The position numbers and the translations under genes are program-made. 64,000 nucleotides of DNA from Turnera subulata (taxonomy: Eukaryota; Streptophyta; Magnoliopsida; Malpighiales; Passifloraceae): contig JAKUCV010000926.1 of NCBI GenBank assembly GCA_028386065.3, positions 1-64,000 of the forward strand, written 5' to 3'. Of this stretch, positions 55,582 to 64,000 are shown in pieces. Each line of letters begins with the position of its first letter. Position 1 is the first letter of the stretch. The notes under the pieces are model-generated. The model saw nothing but the letters and a program-made list of their open reading frames with translations, searched no databases and was not told the origin of the DNA.

Positions 55582-58500
55582 ATGCCACCATTGCCATACC
55601 CGGAAGTCTATAAGAACACCAAGCTTGATGCACAATTTCGAAAATTCATTGAGAAGTTAAAAAAGGTATGCATAACTCTACCATTTACAGAAGTGATCAC
55701 TCAAATGCCAAGCTATTCCAAATTCCTTAAGGACATCCTCTCGAAGAAAAGAGCAATAGAAGATGCTGAAACAATTCCAATGACGGAGAAATATAGTGCT
55801 CTCATCTTGCAAAAACTTCCAACCAAGCGGAAAGATCCAGGGAGTTTCTCTATTCCTTGCACAATTGGTCCATTATATATTGATAGAGCACTATGTGATT
55901 TAGGAGCTAGTGTAAGCTTGATTCCATTATCACTTTCTGAAAAGCTAACCTTTGGGGAACTCAAGCCCACTAAAATGACTTTGCAGCTTGCAGATCGAAC
56001 AATTAAGCATCCAATTGGAGTTCTTGAGGATATTCCTGTGCAAATCGGAAACATGTCCATTCCCGTAGACTTTGTTGTCTTGGACATGGAAGCCGACACT
56101 CAAACTCCAGTGATATTGGGAAGACCATTCTTAGCTACAGTTGGTGCCTTGATCGATTGTTCACAAGGAAAGTTAACCCTCAAGGTTGGCTCCGACATTG
56201 TGGAGTTCAACATTCCGGAGGCAGCCAAGAATGAAATGAATGCAAACATGTGTTACGAAGTGGATGCTTGTAAAGATTTGGTAGCTGAAGAAATAGATAG
56301 AGATGGACCATTTTATGATCAAACTAACACACTTTTAACCTTTGATGAATTAGGATGTGAAATGCACGAGTACATTTGCTCGATCGGAGATGGACACGAA
56401 CCTGAAAATTTCGGCAAAGCTGGGGCTGAACCGTTGCAACAAAGTATGAATCAAACGGATAGCAAGCACCAAGCAGCCCCGAAAGTGGAGTTGAAACAAT
56501 TGCCTCCAAAACTAAGGTACTCTTTCTTGGAACCAAATTCTACTTGTCCTGTGATAATTAATGTTGCATTGACACATGAAGAAGAGGAACAGGTGTTGTG
56601 TGTTTTGAGAAAATTTCGTAAAGCTATAGGATATAGCATTGATGACCTTACAGGAATCAGTCCTAGTTTTTGCATGCATAGAATTCATTTGGAAGAAGGA
56701 GCCAAACCAAGCATTGAACATCAAAGACGATTAAATGAGAACATCAAAGAAGTGGTTAAAAAGGAAATTCTCAAACTTTTGAGTGCAGGGATAATCTATC
56801 CGATTTTGGATAGTAATTGGGTGAGTCCATTCCATGTTGTACCAAAGAAAGGAGGGATAACGGTTGTCCAAAATGAAAATAAAGAACTTATCCCCACTAG
56901 GACCGTAACCGGATGGCGAATGTGCATTGAATATAGAAAACTTAACTCAACAACCAGGAAAGATCACTTTCCCCTTCCCTTTATTGATCAAATGCTTAAA
57001 AGGTTAGCTAAACATTCTTATTTTTGCTATTTGGATGGTTATTCAGAATTCTTTCAAATTCCTATTCATCCCCATGCTCAAGAAAAGACAACATTTACAT
57101 GTCCATATGGTATATTTGCATATAGACGCATGCCCTTTGGGCTTTGTAATGCACCTGCTACATTTCAAAGATGCATGATGGCCATATTTGATGATTTTCT
57201 TGAATTGATCATGGAAGTGTTTATGGATGATTTTTTGGTTTATGGAACTTCGTTTCAGAATTGTCTTGATAACTTGTCCAAGGTTTTGCAACGTTGTGTA
57301 GAGTCTAACCTTGTTTTAAATTGGGAAAAGTGTCATTTCATGGTACAAGAAGGCATAGTACTTGGACATTTAGTTTCACACCGTGGCATTGAAGTTGATA
57401 AAGCAAAGATAGAAGTTATAGAAAAATTGCCACCACCTAATTCCGTTCGTGCCGTGAGGAGTTTTCTTGGATATGCTGATTTTACCGATGCTTTATTAAG
57501 GACTTCTCAAAGGTTGCAAAACCATTGACGAATCTCCTTAATAAAGACGTCGAATTTGTATTTGATGAGTCTTGTATAGATGCATTTTGCAGGTTGAAAC
57601 AAGCTTTAATTTCAGCTCCAATCATGCAACCACCGGATTGGTCACTTCCATTCGAGATCATGTGTGATGCTAGTGACTATGCCATATGCTCGGATAGAAA
57701 AAGGAGGGAAAAGTTCATGCCATTTACTATTCAAGTCGGACCTTGGAAGTCAACTATACAACCACGGAGAAAGAGCTCTTGGCTGTGGTGTTTGCCATTG
57801 AGAAGTTTCGGCATTACTTACTAGGCTCCAAAGTGATTGTGCATACCGACCATGCTGCACTCAAGTATTTGCTGATCAAGAAAGAAACCAAGCCTCGCCT
57901 ACTTAGGTGGATCCTACTTCTTCAAGAGTTCGATCTTGAAATTAAAGACAAAAAGGGTACGAAAAATGTAGTAGCCGATCATCTTTCCCGATTGACACAA
58001 GAGCAACAAGAGAAAGTCGGGAGCAATGAAGTTCCAATTGATGATTCCTTTCCACGAGAACTTGATTGCAGCAGTCCAAAGAGTCTTCAATAAAATTACA
58101 CCATGGTTTGCATCATATGCAAATTACTTGGCATGTGGGGCTTTACCACCCATCTTGGACTATAACCAAAAGAAGGAGTTCTTTTCAGACCTGAAGTACT
58201 ACATATGGGATGATCCTTTGCTGTTCAAGAGATGTGGAGATGGCATGTTTCGAAGATGTGTCCCTGATGAAGAATTTCGAGACATCCTTACTTGCTGCCA
58301 TAATTCACCATATGGAGGACACCATGGAGCTGACAAGACAGCAGCAAAAGTGTTGCAATCTGGTTTTTATTGGCCAACACTTTTTCGGGATGCCAAGAAC
58401 TTTGTTGATGCATGCAATCAATGCCAAAGAACTGGGAATGTTTCTCAAAGAAATGAGATGCCTCAAACCAGCATATTAGAGGTGGAAGTATTTGATGTTT

Positions 58501-59414
58501 GGGGAATTGATTTTATGGGCCCTTTCCCTTCTTCCTTGAAGAATGAATACATCCTAGTCGGAGTGGACTATGTCTCAAAATGGGTGGAAGCAATCGCCTC
58601 ACCAACAAACACGGCTGATGTAGTGACTAAGTTCTTTAAAAGGAACATATTCACTAGATTTGGAGTCCCAAGAGCCATTATAAGTGATGGGGGTTCCCAC
58701 TTTTGCAACAAGAAGTTTGCTGACCTCTTGAGGAAATATGGAGTCACTCATAAGGTGGCAACATCCTACCATCCCCAAACAAGTGGGCAAGTAGAGGTCT
58801 CCAACTGACAAAACAAGCAAATCTTGGAGAAGACGGTAGGACAAACTTGCAAGGATTGGGCCCTCAAACTCGATGATGCCCTTTGGGCATATAGGACAGC
58901 CTACAAGACCCCTCTTGGAGCCACTCCCTACCGTCTTGTGTATGAAAAAGCATGCCACTTGCCCGTTGAACTTGAGCACAAAGCCTATTGGGCTATCAAG
59001 AACATCAATTTAGACATGAAGGCAGCAGGAGAACAACGCTTTTTGCAGCTTAATGAGTTAGAGGAGCTACGCCTTGCAGCTTATGAGAACTCCCGCATCT
59101 ACAAGGAGAGAACAAAGAAATGGCATGACAAACATATTCTGAAGAAAGAGTTCCATCCAAGAGACAAAGTGCTTCTCTTCAATTCTAGAATGAAGCTCTT
59201 TCCCAGAAAACTTCGATCTAGGTGGTCCGGACCATTCACCGTGGTTCAGAGCTTTCCCCATGGAGCTGTGGAGATCACCAATGGAGAATCCGAGCCATTC
59301 AAAGTGAATGGACAACGCCTCAAGCTGTTCAAAACGGATGACAGAATTGGGCGACCAAGTGATTTTGTCACTAGCAAATCCTCCTATGTCTTGACAAGCC
59401 TCATGTCCAGCTAA
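55582..59414 (+). pseudogene. Athila pol (protease, RT, RNase H, integrase), disrupted
   Basis: Protease: LCDLGASVSLIPLSL near 55890 (D-L-G-A active site). RT: WRMCIEYRKLNSTTRKDHFPLPF, RRMPFGLCNAPATFQ, and FMDDFLVYG, the Athila form of the YxDD site, near 57220. A frameshift near 57485 and more near 57700-57760 break RNase H ([28 protein letters not shown]). Another near 58060 precedes integrase: HHCC zinc region ([22 protein letters not shown]), then D, D, E in [15 protein letters not shown] and GQVEVSN. TGA at 58806-58808 interrupts just after the catalytic Glu, and the same frame continues to 59414 ([25 protein letters not shown]). Not functional as read. Confidence 0.9.
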
Positions 59415-60961
59415 AAGACGTTAAAGAAGCGTTGTTCGGGAGGCAACTCGAAGAAAGAGAAGGAAAGAGGATCAAGTGGCTGAAACCAAGGAGCATGATG
59501 ACTTCACGTCAAATATAGAAGCATTCCTAAACTCGAACTTTTAAATTTATATTGGATGCTTCAAAACATACTTTGATATGCTAGTTGTTATGCATCTTGT
59601 CATTCACCTTATCATTCTATTCTTTCTCATTATATTTTGAATTTTTCTTTCTATCCAAATTGCATTTCAATTCATTGAGGAAAAGATTGCATTTGTTGTT
59701 TTGCATTTTGTTCTGTTTTTCCATTCACGCCTTTATTCTTCTTGATCAAGTTTGAAACAATAGGACTTTGTTGATTGGATTGATTTTGTTCCTTGTATGG
59801 CCTATAAAGAGACATTGTGATAAAATTTTTCAAGTCTCCTAGCTCATAAGAGTTTTATAAAAGACAAGTTTGGATTTCTAAACAAGATCACTAGGAAAAT
59901 GCCCTAAGGATTAGGTTTGCTCTTAGCTTTTAAAATTAATTGAGCTATTTCAATTGCATTTAATTGCACAATCCTAGAGCACATCCATCGTTTTTAGTAA
60001 GGCGAAATTTAGACACAACCTTGATTTGAGAAATGAGTTAGGCATTCCTTGAATTTCACCACATATAAACCTTGGCCAACCCTTGATCACATTATCACTA
60101 GTTCACCACTTTGAGCCTAGTATGATGGTCAAATGTTTTCTTCTATACCCACATCAACCACCTTTCACCCCTTAGTAGCCAATTAAGTGACCATCATGTG
60201 CCTGATCAGCATAATTTTCCTTGATTTATCCTACCTTTTTATCTGTTAAGTTGATGAAGTCTAACCTCCTATCACTTGTATTTCTCTTTGAAAGAAAATT
60301 GACTGAACTTGTTGCAAGGAGGAGAACAAAATTTGCAGTCATGCACCTAAGCCCACCAGCATACGGGGGTCTTTTGTATTTCTTCACTACATTGTGGTCA
60401 TCGCTGTAGTTCATCAAAATCTAACAAACGCAGGCGTATGATCGCTATTAAAAAAAAAGAAAAAGAAAGAGATCTGAAGACAACATCACAGTCAGATTGA
60501 AGCAAGAAGAAACTCAATTTTAGGAGGAAATTTGATCCACAACTTCAACAGATACTTTGTTTACCTTTACCCCTTGTTGATACAACAACCTTGCCCCATT
60601 ACAACCCTTAAAGACCTAATGATCTTAAGTTCAAGAATTGTGTCCATTAGTGGAAGTGGAAACCTTGGATGTGCATATGGGATGTTCAAACACCTCTCAT
60701 TGATCAAGAGCATACCAAAGAAGGACTGACTAGTATATTCCTGTGTGGAAATTTGATCTTCGATTTCTTTATTAAACTTAGCTGAGTGAAGTGCCTTAAT
60801 TTACTTTTGATTTACATGTCTCTATTTAGTCTATGGAACAAGTTAATTATAAGAAAGTAACATTGGATCTGAGTTGAGAAAAGAAATCAGTGTATATCAT
60901 TGTCATCATGGTTATGATTGTTTTGCTTAGAGGCAAACAAAAGTTTAGGTGTGGGGGTACT
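59415..60961 (+). other. Athila noncoding region between pol and 3' LTR
   Basis: About 1.5 kb without a recognisable env-like ORF. Ends with a PPT-like GTTTAGGTGTGGGGG at about 60942-60957. The start (GACGTTAAAGAAGCG...CGGGAGGCAAC) is shared with the deleted relative at 45719. Confidence 0.6.
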
Positions 60962-62898
60962 TGATATGCACATATTTCACATAGTATTAAAGGCATGAAA
61001 ACTTCTTTACTATTATTATTTTGAATAAAAAACATACATTTTACCTATTTTTTTTGTTTAATTGTTGAATAAATTGCTTGAACTAACAATTATGTTTTCA
61101 GGTGTAAAATCGTCCCACTTCGCTACCGAAAACGATCAATTTCGACCAAAGCTGTAAACCGGGCAGAAACTTGAGCACAGTTCACTCTGGCCGATTTCAG
61201 AAGCTTCAGATGTCCAATTAACATGAAACCAGTTGGAGATGAAAGTAGACATCCTATTCTTTCCATTGATATAAAGTTCATAATTTTTGGCCTTACGGAT
61301 TAGGAGCAGTGATCAATTCAATTCACCCCATCAAACATCGATGTTGGACATCCTGAACATCGATGTTGAAAAGCTTCTGGGAACTTATTTTCACCAAACA
61401 TCGACGTTGTAATACCAAACATCGATGTTTCAGACTTCTGCCCAAATTTGGACATGCTGAAATTCACCAAACATCGATGTTTTGATTGCCAACATCGATG
61501 TTTAAACCTACTGTCCAAACTTGTATACGTGCAGGAATTCTGCACTGGCCACCGACCCAGTCTCGGTATTATTATCATAACTTCTACTACACAAGTCCAA
61601 ATCGGGATTTCATTATACGGAAAGGAAGATAATAGAATTATCTACAACTTTTTAGAATATCCCTAAGTCCAATTCGGCTGCCTATGGGTGCCAAAAGTGC
61701 TTGCAAATCTGAGGTCATTTGTTGCCAACCATGTGACCCCTTCTAGAAGAGCATCATGGCAACCAGAAGGACATGCTTTGTTGGATAATCAAATTGGACG
61801 ACCCTGGAAGGCATTAAAGGAGAATAAAATAGCCTGGAAACCAACATAATTTCCTGGAAAGAAAGCTCAACCATCAGCACATGCAAAAGGGAAGGAATAT
61901 TCATGCTAGGCTGGAAAAGCAAGTGGCAACCCATACCTTGCAACCACTCCACCAGCTAATGCTTTCAACATTCAGGCCCCTTCCAGCACGATTTTGGTGG
62001 CTAAAGGACACTAAAATATGTCATCTCCAAGCTGCCCAACTAGTGAAGAAGCACTATAAAAGGGTGAGAGCTGAAGGGGGAGAGGGAGCAACACATACAC
62101 ACACCTTGAAACCAAAAATTCTGTTAAGTTGTTATTCCTTTCATTTTCTTTTGAGATTGTTGTGAGGAAACCATGTCTTTCCCATTTTCATTTGTTGTTT
62201 CAAGTTCATTCATGATCTAATCTTTGATCATAGGGATGTAGCCTACCCAAAATTTGCTATGGTTTGATGTACCATTTGCTGCAGTTCATTCACAAAGTAA
62301 ATTTGATTGATTGTTGTGAGCTTATTTCTTGCTTTAAGGAAGTGGTCAGCTTTATTGCAACTTCTAGGTAATAAGTGAAGTACCAAGAGGAGAAGTCTAT
62401 TATCCGAAAATCATCAATCTTCTTTAATCTAAATGCTGAGAGGGTTTAGGTTATCGTGGAATCAGTAGCAACAACAAGCTTCATCGCTCCTAGAGGTAAT
62501 CTAATTGACGAAAGTGATTAGGTGACTCTTTGAGACGAGACTAGACTAGTGAGAGCGGATAGTTTCATTATAGGTTGCTACCCATCAAAATTCATGTGTT
62601 TGGATGCAGCTTTCAATAGTACATTGATCCATGGCAAAGGAAGGGCGGTGAATTTCCGAATGATCTAGGCCTTTTATCATTGCTACTTTGTTTATCATTT
62701 TCATTGTCATTACTACTTTCTCTTCTCTTTGCATTCAATTCGATATTTGCTCTCTTATCAGTCTTCATTTCCGATATTATTTCTCTTCATTTATTTTCTT
62801 TTCCATAAGATTGAATCGATTAATATCTTGCCTAGTCTTTGTGGATACGACCTTGAGTACCACGACGATTCTGTGCACTTGCAGGATTGACCACATCA
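60962..62898 (+). repeat. Athila 3' LTR (1937 bp)
   Basis: Aligns along its length with the 5' LTR. TATA at 62055-62062. Followed by the CTTTT target duplication (62899-62903). Confidence 0.92.
61334..61502. repeat. AACATCGATGTT array in Athila 3' LTR
   Basis: Copies at 61334, 61356, 61397 (ATCGACGTT variant), 61418, 61470, 61491, with the same register as the 5' LTR (22, 21, 21 bp). Confidence 0.92.
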
Positions 62899-62903
62899 CT
62901 TTT

Positions 62904-63595
62904 GACATAGTTTCTTCCCCAAGAAGATCTGCAGCACCCATTATGTCAGAATTCCAGCTGTTTACTCCACATGACCAGCATGTCCATGTGGGTTCTGCTC
63001 AAACCCGGGCCCATAACTCAGGGCCTTTAATGCCTTACTCCTCCAGCCAAAGTTTGCCTTCTCTCAAAGGCAAAGAAAAATAAGTTATTCCTGATCACTT
63101 ATCCTTGGCCCATCACAACTTGCTAAATTTTCAAGCCCTCACTTACAGCCCATCAGCACATGTGTCTATCGCTCTATCCCCAGCCCTTTGTAATAGTGCT
63201 GCAACTGCGTCATCTTCCTACAGTACCTCTGCGGACTCCCAGCCACCCCATGAGCTTATATCAAAATTTTTTAAGAGAAAGTGCTCTCTATCATCAGAGC
63301 AGAAAACGCAAGAAGAAGGAAGAAAGTCAAGACTTTTTCTGCTTACGGAAGCATTGTATCCACCAACTCTTTGTCTGATGGTGACATTGAACGAGTCAAC
63401 AACAGAATCAAAAATGCTGATTATTCATTCCCAGATACTGCTTCTCTCAATGATGATGAAGCCACTCAAACTATGAATGTAGGTAACACTATTGGTTGGG
63501 ATGATTCTGTAAGTCCTGAGGTGACAAAATCTCTTGCAGCTGAGTTAGTGGCAAAGGAGGGTTTGGATTGGAACCGCTCCAGGGCTGTTGCCTAA
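62904..63595 (+). pseudogene. LINE ORF1, part after Athila insertion
   Basis: Continues the frame of 52166 (DIVSSPRRSAAPIM, then a linker) to TAA at 63081-63083. A later frame, after a shift near 63280, ends with QTMNVGNTIGWDDSV and AKEGLDWNRSRAVA at TAA 63593-63595, the conserved ORF1 C-terminus. A nonsense change and a frameshift make it non-functional. Confidence 0.8.
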
Positions 63596-63638
63596 CTGAA
63601 GGCCCCGTCGTTGACTGTAGAGTTCATACACTTTTTTC

Positions 63639-64000
63639 ATGTTTAGCTTTGTTTCCTGGAACACTAGAGGCATCATGTCTGCCTCCAAACAAAATCAGGT
63701 GAGGGCTCTAATTGGCTCTTACCAAGCTTGTTTTTTATTTATTTGCGAAACAAAATTGCAGAGCATAGACCTGAGAATGTGCTATAAGTTGTGGAATCTT
63801 AAAACTTTGGATTTCATGGGAGTAAATTCTTCGGGTAATTCTGGAGGTTTGGTTTTGTTATGGGATACTAAGAGGTTTGATGCTGTTAAGCGTGCAAACG
63901 GTCAGAATTGGATTCTTGTGGAAGGTTTTTTTGGTAGGGAGAAAGTAAAGATTTGTTTCTGTTGCGCTTATGGTGATTGTGATCTACAAAAAAGAATGGC
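63639..64000 (+). CDS. LINE ORF2, endonuclease N-terminus (runs off the window)
   Basis: ATG 63639 opens MFSFVSWNTRGIMSASKQ, then FLFICETKL, GNSGGLVLLWD and GQNWILVEGFF, the AP-endonuclease start of plant L1 ORF2. The glutamate in CETK is the metal-binding residue of the family. Open for 120 codons to the window end. The RT part lies outside. Confidence 0.88.
   Translation, partial: MFSFVSWNTRGIMSASKQNQVRALIGSYQACFLFICETKLQSIDLRMCYKLWNLKTLDFMGVNSSGNSGGLVLLWDTKRFDAVKRANGQNWILVEGFFGREKVKICFCCAYGDCDLQKRM

Larger units (their letters stand above)
52167..62898 (+). mobile_element. Athila-type gypsy retrotransposon
   Basis: Two LTRs (52167-54116 and 60962-62898), a tRNA-Asp-type primer site, gag, pol (protease, RT, RNase H, integrase) and a PPT before the 3' LTR. 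A 5-bp target duplication CTTTT lies at 52162-52166 and 62899-62903. Deleting the element and one duplication copy joins the LINE ORF1 frame on both sides. The LTRs differ visibly (a few percent by eye) and coding regions carry stops and frameshifts, so it is an older, inactive copy. No env-like ORF is recognised between pol and the PPT. Confidence 0.93.

Noticed and set aside
59415..60961. Athila env-like gene
   Set aside because: No ORF of adequate length, signal peptide or membrane segment pattern is recognisable between pol and the PPT.

Overview
This is eukaryotic nuclear DNA from a flowering plant, very probably a eudicot. The evidence is a cluster of plant-type F-box genes, L1-type LINEs, Ty1/copia and Ty3/gypsy (Athila, Tat and probable Tekay/Del) LTR elements, a tRNA-derived SINE, AT-rich intergenic DNA and CCAAT/TATA promoters. 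I cannot name the species. No tRNA or rRNA gene, CRISPR array or bacterial-type operon was seen. All coordinates and repeat counts come from reading by eye.

Host genes. One family of tandem F-box genes (SCF ubiquitin-ligase adaptors) explains all host coding sequence. Two copies look intact (23399-24703 and 34329-35843). The rest are relics: 1-180, 1037-2117, 21903-22939, 27010-27823, 37104-44109 and two tiny pieces at 3055 and 28619. A segmental duplication of about 6 kb (1353-8631 and 27010-32909) carries two of the relics, a MITE and a GC-rich LTR-like block. One copy received a solo LTR. The other contains a 318-bp near-perfect repeat joined by a single N, probably an assembly artefact.

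Mobile elements, left to right: LINE scraps (0.5-2.8 kb); solo copia LTR (6.7-8.2 kb); Tat-type gypsy relic with an antisense ORF (8.6-10.35 kb); gag-only copia derivative (10.35-14.8 kb); minus-strand Tekay/Del-like LTR (14.8-17.4 kb); L1 LINE (17.4-21.8 kb); SINE (25.0-25.3 kb); nearly full-length minus-strand L1 LINE inside an F-box relic with a 10-bp target duplication (37.5-44.0 kb); internally deleted Athila-like element (44.1-46.5 kb); minus-strand copia LTR with leader (47-49.85 kb), of the same family as the solo LTR; short LTR element carrying a DEK_C-domain ORF (49.85-51.4 kb); and an Athila element (52.2-62.9 kb) inserted in ORF1 of another L1 LINE that runs off the right edge.

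Most unusual signal. A 12-bp perfect palindrome, AACATCGATGTT, occurs about 44 times (about 32 exact, the others with one mismatch). The copies are mostly in pairs whose starts are 21 bp apart, with non-conserved 9-bp spacers, and often lie 4-5 bp from a TGGCAGWAGC-like motif. This composite module is shared by three otherwise unrelated LTR retrotransposon families (two copia, one Athila) in both orientations. In two of them it lies upstream of the LTR TATA box. It looks like a phased regulatory or protein-binding array rather than a plain tandem repeat.
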